Counted from the stretch's first letter, positions 7,145 to 14,187 are shown. The stretch: 18,850 bases of DNA from Aalborgiella sp043740415 (GCA_043740415.1 JAYUCJ010000278.1:1-18850), one strand, 5' to 3'. Numbers and translations are program-made. The notes: generated from the letters alone by a model not told the origin.

Positions 7145-7926
7145 GCGCGGCAGAAAATATAAAAGAAACGCCAAATATTGACCTCAAAAAGCAGCTTTTC
7201 GCTGAATTCATAGGTACAGCCGCCCTGCTGTGCGCCGTCATCGGCTCTGGCATCATGGCTGAGCGTTTGAGTGGCGGCAATGTGGGTTTGGCTTTGCTTG
7301 CGAATACCCTTGCCACCGTTTTTGCGCTGTTTGTTTTGATTGAGATATTGGGACCTATCAGCGGTGCACATTTCAACCCGCTGGTGACTTTGGTGGTGGC
7401 TTGGGGTGACTATTCTAAAAATCGGTCAAATCGGTCAAAACCGCAAAATAGAGGCTCAAATAGCACTCTAGCCGGCGTATTTATTGTCTATACTGCTATG
7501 TTTTTTATAGCATTTCAACTGCTTGGTGCAGTGACTGGTGCTTGGCTAGCAAACGCTATGTTTGAGCTTCCTGTGCTGCAAACCAGCACCCATCTGCGCG
7601 ACGGCTGGGGGCAGTGGCTGGCTGAAGCGGTCGCCACAGCGGGATTGATCGTCGTGATCTTGCGTTCTGGCGCTGCCAACGTCCACTCAAAAGCCAGCGC
7701 ACTGGTAGCTTGCTACATTGGCGCGGCCTATTGGTTCACCGCCAGCACCTCGTTTGCCAATCCTGCAGCCGTTATGGGGCGTATGTTCAGCGACAGCTTT
7801 GCGGGGATTGCACCGGCCAGCGCGCTGGGTTTTGTCATTGCCCAAACGCTAGGAGCGGTCGCTGGACTCGCTATTGCCAAGGCTTTGAATCATCAAAATA
7901 CCCCATTAAATCAAACACTTAATTAA
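7141..7926 (+). CDS. aqpS: AqpS-like MIP channel of the ars operon
   Basis: Aquaglyceroporin-family membrane protein of 261 residues with about six hydrophobic helices. The second NPA box is intact (Asn207-Pro208-Ala209 in SFANPAAVMGR); the first reads Asn79-Pro80-Leu81 (SGAHFNPLVTL). In Sinorhizobium meliloti, AqpS in an arsR-aqpS-arsC-arsH operon lets arsenite made by ArsC leave the cell, and the same role is inferred here since no ArsB or Acr3 gene is present. Residues 92-109 form a basic Ser/Asn-rich loop (SKNRSNRSKPQNRGSNST), and residues 110-124 of the next helix are encoded by one copy of the 44-nt dispersed repeat. The start overlaps the arsC stop, and the next gene begins 18 bases after this stop. 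Confidence 0.88.
   Translation: MSAAENIKETPNIDLKKQLFAEFIGTAALLCAVIGSGIMAERLSGGNVGLALLANTLATVFALFVLIEILGPISGAHFNPLVTLVVAWGDYSKNRSNRSKPQNRGSNSTLAGVFIVYTAMFFIAFQLLGAVTGAWLANAMFELPVLQTSTHLRDGWGQWLAEAVATAGLIVVILRSGAANVHSKASALVACYIGAAYWFTASTSFANPAAVMGRMFSDSFAGIAPASALGFVIAQTLGAVAGLAIAKALNHQNTPLNQTLN
7421..7438 (+). repeat. 9-bp tandem repeat inside the MIP channel gene
   Basis: ATCGGTCAA occurs twice in immediate succession (7421-7429, 7430-7438), encoding part of the basic Ser/Asn/Lys-rich loop that precedes the 44-nt repeat. It resembles, in length and pattern, the 9-bp tandem at 9123-9140 ahead of the intergenic copy. Confidence 0.7.
7469..7512 (+). repeat. 44-nt dispersed repeat, copy A (inside MIP gene)
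   Basis: Begins TAGCCGGCG, continues TATTTATTG, and ends with a TGCTAT/ATAGCA hairpin (7494-7499 with 7507-7512). It is read in frame as residues 110-124 of the channel (LAGVFIVYTAMFFIA). It shares its length and invariant blocks TAGCCGGC, TAT, TATT, CTA, TGCT and TAGC with copies at 9148, 11611 and 15679 (reverse). Confidence 0.8.
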
Positions 7927-7944
7927 AATCGGAAAGAGATAACC

Positions 7945-8391
7945 ATGTCCATATCCATATCCATGCCTATCACCATCTACCACAACCCCAACTGCGGCAC
8001 CTCACGCAACGTGCTGGCACTGATCCGCAACTCGGGCGTCGAGCCAGAAGTCGTCGAGTACCTGAAAACCCCACCCGGCCGCGACAAATTGGTCGAGCTA
8101 ATCGCCCAGCTCGGCATCCCCGTGCGCGAGCTACTGCGTCAAAAAGGCACGCCGTATGACGCACTGCAGTTAGACAACCCCATCCTGAGCGATGATGCGT
8201 TGATAGGGGCCATGGTCGCACACCCCATTCTGATGAACCGCCCCATCGTGGTGACTCCGCTCGGCGCCCGGCTGTGCCGCCCCTCGGAAGCCGTGCTGGA
8301 CATCTTGCCACAAGCGCAGCAAGGCGCGTTCAGCAAAGAGGATGGCGAACAGGTCGTCAACGCGCAGGGAGAACGCATTGCCAAAGCTTGA
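7945..8391 (+). CDS. arsC: Arsenate reductase, glutaredoxin-dependent type
   Basis: Second arsenate reductase, unrelated in fold to the first: the E. coli/R773-type ArsC, which uses glutathione and glutaredoxin. It has 148 residues. Catalytic Cys17 is in HNPNCGTSRN. Arg65, Arg99 (NRPIVV) and Arg112 (LCRP) correspond, with an offset of five, to the known arsenate-binding arginines 60, 94 and 107 of the R773 enzyme. ATG 7945 follows GGAAAGAG (7931-7938); ATG 7963 is an alternative without a ribosome binding site. The first codons contain three near-copies of TCCATA, giving MSISISMPI, perhaps a small slippage expansion. arsH begins inside its last codons. Confidence 0.93.
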   Translation: MSISISMPITIYHNPNCGTSRNVLALIRNSGVEPEVVEYLKTPPGRDKLVELIAQLGIPVRELLRQKGTPYDALQLDNPILSDDALIGAMVAHPILMNRPIVVTPLGARLCRPSEAVLDILPQAQQGAFSKEDGEQVVNAQGERIAKA

Positions 8392-9103
8392 TGTGAGTGA
8401 TTTGCCCAATGTAGACGCCCATTTGTTTGCCGTTCCGTCACAAATACACTTGCAGGCAAACCCTGTATCCAAACACCCACCGCGCATCTTGCTGCTCTAC
8501 GGCTCGCTGCGGGAGCGGTCATTCAGCCGCTTGCTCAGCGAAGAAGCGGCCCGCTTGCTCCAAGCCTTGGGCTGCGAAACACGCACATTTAACCCGCAGG
8601 GGCTGCCCTTGGCTGACGATGCGCCTGAAACCCACCCTAAAGTGCAGGAGCTGCGCCAACTGGCGCAATGGGCCGAAGGCATGGTCTGGACGTCCCCCGA
8701 ACGGCACGGTGCGATGACGGGCATCATGAAAACCCAGATCGACTGGATTCCGCTCTCCGACGGTGCGGTGCGCCCGACCCAAGGCAAAACCTTGGCGGTC
8801 ATGCAGGTCTGTGGCGGTTCGCAGTCGTTCAACGCCGTCAACCAGTTGCGCGTTTTAGGCCGCTGGATGCGCATGTTGACCATTCCCAACCAATCCTCCG
8901 TCGCCAAGGCGTTTTTGGAGTTTGACGAGGCGGGCCGCATGAAACCATCGGCTTACTACGACCGCGTGGTGGATGTGATGGAAGAGCTGGTCAAGTTCAC
9001 CCTGCTCACCCGCGACGTATCGCCGTACTTGGTCGACCGCTACAGCGAACGCAAAGAAAGCGCGGAAGCACTGATGAAACGGGTGAATCAGAGGGCGATT
9101 TAA
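8378..9103 (+). CDS. arsH: Organoarsenical oxidase ArsH (NADPH-dependent FMN reductase family)
   Basis: Flavoprotein of the NADPH:FMN oxidoreductase family; characterised ArsH proteins oxidise trivalent methyl- and aryl-arsenicals and confer organoarsenical resistance. With the TTG start at 8378 it has 241 residues. The flavin-phosphate loop YGSLRERSFSR is at about 41-51, followed by SPERHGAMTGI, QIDWIP, QVCGGSQSFN and the family's C-terminal DRYSERKESAEAL. TTG 8378 has AGGGAG (8366-8371) about 6 bases upstream and places the LPNVD segment near the N-terminus as in homologues. ATG 8342 (AGAGG abutting, no spacing) and GTG 8393 are alternatives. The start overlaps the preceding arsC by 14 bases. 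It is the last gene of the operon, with 101 bases to the convergent gst stop. Confidence 0.92.
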   Translation: MPKLDVSDLPNVDAHLFAVPSQIHLQANPVSKHPPRILLLYGSLRERSFSRLLSEEAARLLQALGCETRTFNPQGLPLADDAPETHPKVQELRQLAQWAEGMVWTSPERHGAMTGIMKTQIDWIPLSDGAVRPTQGKTLAVMQVCGGSQSFNAVNQLRVLGRWMRMLTIPNQSSVAKAFLEFDEAGRMKPSAYYDRVVDVMEELVKFTLLTRDVSPYLVDRYSERKESAEALMKRVNQRAI

Positions 9104-9122
9104 GCTGTCATGTGCTAAAAAT

Positions 9123-9140
9123 AGTTAAAACAGTTAAAAA
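9123..9140 (+). repeat. 9-bp imperfect tandem ahead of repeat copy B
   Basis: AGTTAAAAC (9123-9131) is followed by AGTTAAAAA (9132-9140), 7 bases before the 44-nt repeat core. Aligned with the 9-bp tandem before copy A, 13 of 20 bases agree, so both may be remnants of a shared left flank. Confidence 0.45.
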
Positions 9141-9147
9141 ATGGCTG

Positions 9148-9191
9148 TAGCCGGCGTATTTATTGCCTAAGTTGCTACTTTAAATATAGCA
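9148..9191 (+). repeat. 44-nt dispersed repeat, copy B (intergenic arsH/gst)
   Basis: Identical to copy A over TAGCCGGCGTATTTATTG and ending in TGCTA...TAGCA. It occupies most of the 101-base gap between the convergent arsH and gst genes. The terminal hairpin has no T-run on either strand, so a terminator role is not supported. Confidence 0.8.
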
Positions 9192-9204
9192 ATGTTGAAA
9201 AAAA

Positions 9205-9879
9205 TCAGCTCAACAAGCTGTATTCACCACCACGCTCAAGTGCGCGTTTGTAGCCAGCTCTGGTATGAATGCGTTTTAAGTACGCTGTGATTTTTGGGTA
9301 AGAATCGTCTAAACCACCACGTGCTGCGGCAGCTTCAAGTGGGAAGCTCATTTGGATATCTGCACCCGTCAAGCGTCCGCCAGCTAGCCAAGTAGATTTT
9401 CCTAGCTCAGATTCAACATAGTCCAAATGCGCTTTGATTTGCGGGTCAATAAAACTTGCCTTGGTTTTTTTAGAGATGGCTCTCGCAATTGGCTTGGCAA
9501 AGAATGGCATAGGTGCTTTTTCTATGTGGTTAAACACCAGTTTCATCAAAAGCGGCGGCATGGCAGAGCCTTCCGCGAAGTGCAACCAATAGGTGTAACG
9601 CAAGCGTGCCGGAGTGCCAAGTGCCGGGACTAGTTTGCTTTCAACGTCATAGCGGTCAATCAAATACTCGATGATCGCGCCCGATTCAGCCACCACAGTA
9701 TCACCATCCGTAATCACCGGAGACTTGCCCAATGGATGCACTTTGAGCAGCGATTTAGGCGCTAGCATCGTCTTAGGGTCACGCTCGTAGCGTTTGATTT
9801 CATAGTCCACACCCAGCTCTTCTAAAAGCCAAATGACACGCTGTGAGCGTGAATTGTTGAGGTGGTGGACAATGATCAT
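9205..9879 (-). CDS. Glutathione S-transferase family protein
   Basis: Cytosolic GST of 224 residues with an N-terminal thioredoxin fold (about 1-77) and an all-helical C-terminal domain. Visible are the likely active-site segment NNSRSQRV (8-15, Ser10 or Ser12 as candidate nucleophile-stabilising residue), cis-Pro54 in GKSPVIT and the glutathione-binding AESGAI (64-69). ATG 9879 was chosen although the frame is open further upstream: the fold begins here (MIIVHHL), GGGA precedes it, and a longer form would run into glmM. It lies 26 bases after the glmM stop and is probably cotranscribed. The substrate is unknown. It faces the ars operon, but nothing in the sequence ties it to arsenic. Confidence 0.87.
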   Translation of the reverse strand: MIIVHHLNNSRSQRVIWLLEELGVDYEIKRYERDPKTMLAPKSLLKVHPLGKSPVITDGDTVVAESGAIIEYLIDRYDVESKLVPALGTPARLRYTYWLHFAEGSAMPPLLMKLVFNHIEKAPMPFFAKPIARAISKKTKASFIDPQIKAHLDYVESELGKSTWLAGGRLTGADIQMSFPLEAAAARGGLDDSYPKITAYLKRIHTRAGYKRALERGGEYSLLS

Positions 9880-9905
9880 ATTTCCCAAATTCCTATGATG
9901 AACAT

Positions 9906-11246
9906 CTAAGTTTTCAACGTATCCGCGATCCGCTGCGCGCAGTTTTGCGCTTGCACGGCGTCTTGCGCTTCCACCATCACGCGAACCAGCGGTTCGGTGC
10001 CACTGGCGCGAATCAGCACTCGGCCAGTGTTGCCCAACTCGGCTTCTACAGCTTGCGTTGCAGCAGCTAACTGGGGTAGTTTTTGCAATTCTTGCCACGT
10101 TTGGCCAGACTGCAGGCGCACATTGATCAAAGTTTGCGGAAACAATGTGACGTCACGTAGCAATTCAGCCATCGTTTTGCCGCTGCGCACGCAGGCTTGC
10201 AGCACCTGCAGCGCGCTGACAATGCCATCACCAGTGGTGTGTTTATCCAGCGCCAGCAAGTGACCCGAGCCCTCGCCGCCTAAAATCCAGCCCCGCTTGT
10301 CGAGTTCTTCTAGCACGTAACGGTCGCCCACCTTGGCGCGAACAAACGCCACGCCTTTGGCTTTCAGGGCCAGTTCTACAGCTAAATTGGTCATCAGCGT
10401 GCCAACGGCACCGGGCACATGCTCGTCTCGCCCCAAGCGCTCCGCCACCATCAAATACAGCACTTCGTCGCCATTAAACAGCCGCCCATTGGCATCGACA
10501 AACTGCAACCGATCTGCATCACCATCTAGCGCAATACCGTAGTCGGCTTGGTGTAATTTCACAGCGGCAATGAGCGCTTCTGGGTGTGTGGCACCCACTT
10601 CATGGTTGATGTTCAAGCCATCGGGTATGCAACCGATAGAGATCACTTCAGCGCCCAGCTCATGAAATACTTTGGGCGCGACCTGGTAGGCCGCACCGTG
10701 TGCGCCATCAACGACGATTTTCAAACCCTTGAGCGTCAAATCATTGGCAAAAGTGCTTTTGCAAAACTCAATGTAGCGGCCTGCTGCATCGTCCAAACGC
10801 CTGGCTTTGCCTAAATTTTCTGAGTCAACCCACTTGGGAGGCTCTTCTAAAACAGCTTCAACGGCTAGTTCCCAAGCATCGTCTAGTTTGGTACCTTTGG
10901 CGCTAAAAAATTTGATGCCGTTGTCGGCAAATGGGTTGTGGCTGGCGCTGATGACAACGCCTAGGCTCGCTCGCTGTGCACGCGTCAAATACGCCACGGC
11001 GGGTGTAGGAATCGGGCCGAGCAGCACCACATCAACACCGGCAGAATTGAAGCCAGATTCCAATGCGCTTTCCAGCATGTAGCCAGAGATGCGTGTGTCT
11101 TTGCCGATGAGCACGGTCGGGCGTGCCTCAGTTTGTTTCAACACGCGACCGACAGCATGCGCGAGTTTGAGCACAAAATCAGGGGTGATGGGGTGCTGCC
11201 CCACCGCACCGCGAATGCCGTCTGTGCCGAAGTATTTTCTTGTCAT
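9906..11246 (-). CDS. glmM: Phosphoglucosamine mutase
   Basis: Converts glucosamine-6-phosphate to glucosamine-1-phosphate, feeding UDP-GlcNAc for peptidoglycan and lipopolysaccharide. It has 446 residues, typical of GlmM. The phosphoserine is Ser102 in ISASHNP, the metal-binding loop is DGDADR (241-246), the sugar-binding loop is GEGSGH, and the phosphate-binding loop near the C-terminus is RASGTEPLVR. Positions of Ser102 and of the metal-binding Asp residues equal those of E. coli GlmM. The N-terminus reads MTRKYFGTDGIRG, so the start is secure despite only a weak GAAGAG upstream. folP lies 61 bases upstream, as in E. coli and many proteobacteria; TATACT in that gap is a possible additional -10. 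Confidence 0.97.
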   Translation of the reverse strand: MTRKYFGTDGIRGAVGQHPITPDFVLKLAHAVGRVLKQTEARPTVLIGKDTRISGYMLESALESGFNSAGVDVVLLGPIPTPAVAYLTRAQRASLGVVISASHNPFADNGIKFFSAKGTKLDDAWELAVEAVLEEPPKWVDSENLGKARRLDDAAGRYIEFCKSTFANDLTLKGLKIVVDGAHGAAYQVAPKVFHELGAEVISIGCIPDGLNINHEVGATHPEALIAAVKLHQADYGIALDGDADRLQFVDANGRLFNGDEVLYLMVAERLGRDEHVPGAVGTLMTNLAVELALKAKGVAFVRAKVGDRYVLEELDKRGWILGGEGSGHLLALDKHTTGDGIVSALQVLQACVRSGKTMAELLRDVTLFPQTLINVRLQSGQTWQELQKLPQLAAATQAVEAELGNTGRVLIRASGTEPLVRVMVEAQDAVQAQNCAQRIADTLKT

Positions 11247-11286
11247 GGTGTTTATGTTCTCTTCAAGTATATATAAATTTGTAACT

Positions 11287-11314
11287 AAATTAAATTGGAG
11301 CTTAAATTTAATTT
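11287..11314. repeat. AT-only inverted repeat at the folP stop codon
   Basis: AAATTAAATT (11287-11296) pairs perfectly with AATTTAATTT (11305-11314) around an 8-base loop. The right arm contains the folP stop codon (11308-11310). All ten pairs are A-T and no T-run follows, so termination is doubtful; it may mark the folP-glmM boundary. Confidence 0.4.
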
Positions 11315-12144
11315 GATTGTGTCATCGCCAGCACTTTCAACGCAGCCACTGTTTCACGCACATCATGCACCCGCACAATACTGGCACCGTTTTGCACGGC
11401 CAATACCGCAGCCACAACGCTGGGCGGCATACGATCAGCCATGACCAAGCCCGTCGCCGCACCCAATGAGGATTTACGCGACCAACCCGACAGCACCGGC
11501 AAGCCCAGCGCCAGCAGTTCACGCTGACGCGCCAGCAAAGCAAAGTTTTGTTCCACTGTTTTGCCGAACCCAATGCCAGGATCGATAGCTATACGCCTCA
11601 AATCAACACCTAGCCGGCATATATATTTGCTACGTTGCTCTAAAAATAATAGCACTTGTGAAACAACAGATGCTGCACCGCCCTGCATAGGTTCGGACTG
11701 CATCGATTGCGGCTCTTTGTGCATGTGCATCAAACAAATGCCACAGCTGGGGTGTTGAGCTACAACGTCAGCTGCTCCTTCTAGTCGCAATGCCCAAATG
11801 TCGTTGATGATGTCTGCGCCAGCATCCAATACCGCTTGCATGACTTGTGGTTTGTAGGTGTCCACAGAAACGGGAACACCGAGTTTGACAGCTTCAATAA
11901 CGACCGGTAAGACTCGAGCCAACTCTACATCCAAAGGCACTTGCGGCGCACCAGGTCGAGATGACTCACCGCCAATGTCCAAAATATCTGCCCCGTCTTT
12001 GAGCAGTTTTTCAGCCTGCTTGATTGCTGAGCCTGATGATTCGTATTTCCCACCATCAGAAAACGAATCTGGCGTGACGTTGACGATGCCCATGATTTTG
12101 GGCTGTGTCAAGTCGATTTGAAATCGACTTGTTTGCCAAAACAT
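11308..12144 (-). CDS. folP: Dihydropteroate synthase
   Basis: Condenses p-aminobenzoate with dihydropterin pyrophosphate in folate synthesis; it is the sulfonamide target. It has 278 residues. Motifs in order: MGIVNVTPDSFSDGG (18-32), DIGGESSRPGA (56-66), SVDTYKP (93-99), NDIWALR (114-120), DPGIGFGK (188-195), GWSRKSS (220-226) and RVHDV near the end. All expected active-site loops are present. Residues 164-178 (LLFLEQRSKYICR) are encoded by an inverted copy of the 44-nt repeat; the segment is not longer than in E. coli FolP, so it replaces rather than lengthens the variable helix. ATG 12144 lies 8 bases after the ftsH stop, without an obvious ribosome binding site, suggesting coupling to ftsH. 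Confidence 0.96.
   Translation of the reverse strand: MFWQTSRFQIDLTQPKIMGIVNVTPDSFSDGGKYESSGSAIKQAEKLLKDGADILDIGGESSRPGAPQVPLDVELARVLPVVIEAVKLGVPVSVDTYKPQVMQAVLDAGADIINDIWALRLEGAADVVAQHPSCGICLMHMHKEPQSMQSEPMQGGAASVVSQVLLFLEQRSKYICRLGVDLRRIAIDPGIGFGKTVEQNFALLARQRELLALGLPVLSGWSRKSSLGAATGLVMADRMPPSVVAAVLAVQNGASIVRVHDVRETVAALKVLAMTQSN
11611..11654 (+). repeat. 44-nt dispersed repeat, copy C (inside folP, antisense)
   Basis: Starts TAGCCGGCATATATATTTG and ends TGCT...TAGCA. It is the most diverged copy but has the same length and the same invariant blocks. It lies opposite to the folP reading direction and is translated in reverse complement as residues 164-178 without a stop or frameshift. Confidence 0.65.
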
Positions 12145-12152
12145 GTTGGTTT

Positions 12153-14078
12153 CTATGCTGCTGTCGGCGCGACTTCTGGTTTGATCACTGGGGCGCTGCC
12201 ACTGCCACCACCGCTGCTGCTATCAGCAGGGGGAATGCGCGGTGTCCAGTCTTTAGGTGCACGCGGTACTTTGCCAGCCATGATGTCGTCCAGCTGCTCA
12301 GAATCGATAGTTTCCCACTCGAGCAAGGCCTTCGCCATCACGTGCATTTTGTCCTGGTTGTCTTCAATCAACTTGCGGGCACGGGCGTATTGTTCATCGA
12401 TGATGCGGCGCACCTCCGTGTCCACCTTTTGCATGGTGTTCTCAGACATGTTGGTTGTTTTGGTCACTGATCGACCTAGGAACACTTCGCCTTCATTGTC
12501 GGCATATACCATAGGACCCAGCGCTTCAGACATGCCGTAGCGCATCACCATATCGCGCGCTAACCCAGTGGCACGTTCAAAATCGTTGCTCGCACCCGTG
12601 GTCATTTGCTTCATGAACACTTCTTCGGCAATACGACCACCAAACAACATGGCGATTTGGCTCAGCATGAACTCGCTGTCGTAGCTGTAGCGGTCTGCTG
12701 CGGGCAAGCTCATGGTCACGCCCAAGGCACGACCACGCGGGATGATGGTGACTTTGTGCACAGGGTCGCACTTGGGCAACATTTTGCCAATCAAAGCGTG
12801 ACCAGACTCGTGGTAGGCCGTGTTGCGGCGCTCTTCCTCGGGCATGATCATGCTCTTGCGCTCTGGCCCCATCAAGATTTTGTCTTTGGCTTTTTCAAAG
12901 TCTTGCATTTCAACCACGCGGGCATTGCGTCGCGCCGCCATCAAAGCCGCTTCGTTGCACAAGTTCGCCAAATCCGCACCGCTCATGCCTGGCGTACCAC
13001 GGGCAATCGTGCCTGGGTTGACGTCTTGCCCTGCGGGAATTTTGCGCATGTGTACGTTCAAAATCTGCTCACGGCCACGAATATCGGGCAGCGTCACATA
13101 CACCTGGCGGTCAAAACGGCCCGGGCGTAGCAAAGCAGCGTCCAAAATATCAGGGCGGTTGGTTGCAGCAACGACGATAACGCCGAGGTTGGTTTCAAAA
13201 CCGTCCATCTCGACCAACATCTGGTTCAAGGTTTGTTCGCGTTCATCGTTACCACCACCCACACCCGCACCACGTTGGCGACCGACAGCGTCGATCTCAT
13301 CAATAAAAATAATACAAGGTGCGTTTTTCTTGGCGTTTTCGAACATGTCGCGCACCCGTGATGCACCCACGCCGACAAACATTTCAACGAAATCAGATCC
13401 CGAAATCGCAAAGAAAGGCACTTTGGCTTCGCCAGCGATAGATTTAGCCAGCAGCGTTTTACCCGTTCCCGGAGGACCTACCAACAACAAGCCACGTGGA
13501 ATACGACCACCCAATTTTTGGAAACGACCTGGGTCTTTCAAAAAATCAACCACTTCTTTGACTTCTTCTTTGGCTTCGTCGCAACCTGCCACATCAGCAA
13601 ATGTCACCGTATTCGCGCTTTCGTCCAACAGCTTGGCCTTGCTTTTGCCGAAGCTGAACGGACCACCTTTGCCACCGCCCTGCATTTGCTTCATGAAGTA
13701 AACCCACACGCCGATCAGCAAAAGCATCGGACCCCAGCTCATCAAGAGCGACATCAGCAACGAGCCTTCTTCGCGGGGTTTGACGTCAAATTTCACGTTG
13801 TTGGCGATCAAATCACCCACCAAACCGCGATCCATGAACGTGCCAGTTGTGCGGATTTTAGTGTCATCCAACTTGGTGCCCACAATCTCGGATCCGCCAG
13901 CGCCTTCGTTGATGGTCACGGTTTTGAATTGCTTATTGCGGACTTCTTCTAAAAAGTCAGAATAGCCAACCGAGCCGGTCTGCGCGCTGCTTTTCACATC
14001 AAATTGCTTAAATACGGTGAACAACACCATAGCAATGACCACCCAAACGGCAAACTTAGAAAACAATTCTTTATTCAA
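12153..14078 (-). CDS. ftsH: ATP-dependent zinc metalloprotease FtsH
   Basis: Membrane-anchored AAA+ protease that degrades misfolded membrane proteins and regulatory substrates such as sigma-32 and LpxC in E. coli. It has 641 residues. Order: first membrane helix (about 8-24), periplasmic domain, second membrane helix (about 108-128), Walker A GPPGTGKT (201-208), Walker B IIFIDEID (256-263), second region of homology NRPDILDAALLRPGRFDR (307-324), zinc motif HESGH (423-427), and a Ser/Gly/Pro-rich C-terminal tail. The start codon is TTG at 14078, supported by a perfect AGGAG 6 bases upstream and by the conserved N-terminus. It lies 109 bases after rlmE; the gap holds a sigma-32-like promoter. 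folP follows after 8 bases. Confidence 0.98.
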   Translation of the reverse strand: MNKELFSKFAVWVVIAMVLFTVFKQFDVKSSAQTGSVGYSDFLEEVRNKQFKTVTINEGAGGSEIVGTKLDDTKIRTTGTFMDRGLVGDLIANNVKFDVKPREEGSLLMSLLMSWGPMLLLIGVWVYFMKQMQGGGKGGPFSFGKSKAKLLDESANTVTFADVAGCDEAKEEVKEVVDFLKDPGRFQKLGGRIPRGLLLVGPPGTGKTLLAKSIAGEAKVPFFAISGSDFVEMFVGVGASRVRDMFENAKKNAPCIIFIDEIDAVGRQRGAGVGGGNDEREQTLNQMLVEMDGFETNLGVIVVAATNRPDILDAALLRPGRFDRQVYVTLPDIRGREQILNVHMRKIPAGQDVNPGTIARGTPGMSGADLANLCNEAALMAARRNARVVEMQDFEKAKDKILMGPERKSMIMPEEERRNTAYHESGHALIGKMLPKCDPVHKVTIIPRGRALGVTMSLPAADRYSYDSEFMLSQIAMLFGGRIAEEVFMKQMTTGASNDFERATGLARDMVMRYGMSEALGPMVYADNEGEVFLGRSVTKTTNMSENTMQKVDTEVRRIIDEQYARARKLIEDNQDKMHVMAKALLEWETIDSEQLDDIMAGKVPRAPKDWTPRIPPADSSSGGGSGSAPVIKPEVAPTAA

Positions 14079-14096
14079 GCGAAACTCCTAGAAACT

Positions 14097-14130
14097 ATCG
14101 TGCGAACATATCTGTGAACATACGCACGAT
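14097..14130. repeat. Inverted repeat in the rlmE-ftsH gap
   Basis: ATCGTGCG (14097-14104) pairs perfectly with CGCACGAT (14123-14130) around an 18-base loop that contains a second GAACATA matching one next to the left arm. One arm overlaps the -10 of the proposed heat-shock promoter. It could be an operator or a 5'-leader structure for transcripts coming from rlmE; its role is unknown. Confidence 0.45.
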
Positions 14131-14145
14131 TTTAGACTTTTCAAG
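14118..14145 (-). promoter_or_regulatory. Sigma-32-like promoter before ftsH
   Basis: On the minus strand, a perfect sigma-32 -35 element CTTGAAA (14139-14145) is followed after 13 bases by GCGTATGT (14118-14125). The latter matches 4 of the 7 fixed positions of the -10 consensus CCCCATNT. The spacing is right for sigma-32, and ftsH is a known heat-shock gene in E. coli. Transcription would start about 30 bases upstream of the ftsH start codon. Confidence 0.45.
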
Positions 14146-14187
14146 ATGAGAAAAGGTAGTAAATGGTTATTTATAGTAATTTCAGAC

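Noticed and set aside
7945..7965. Three near-copies of TCCATA at the start of the second arsC
   Set aside because: Recorded as a minor slippage feature; too short to be a functional repeat and without effect on the catalytic part.
9148..9191. Repeat copy B considered as a bidirectional terminator for arsH and gst
   Set aside because: The stem is only 5-6 A/T-rich pairs with no following T-run on either strand, and the same sequence lies inside three coding genes.
12820..13701. Long open frame (293 codons) antisense to ftsH
   Set aside because: It is fully inside a highly conserved gene on the other strand, and its translation has no recognisable domain.
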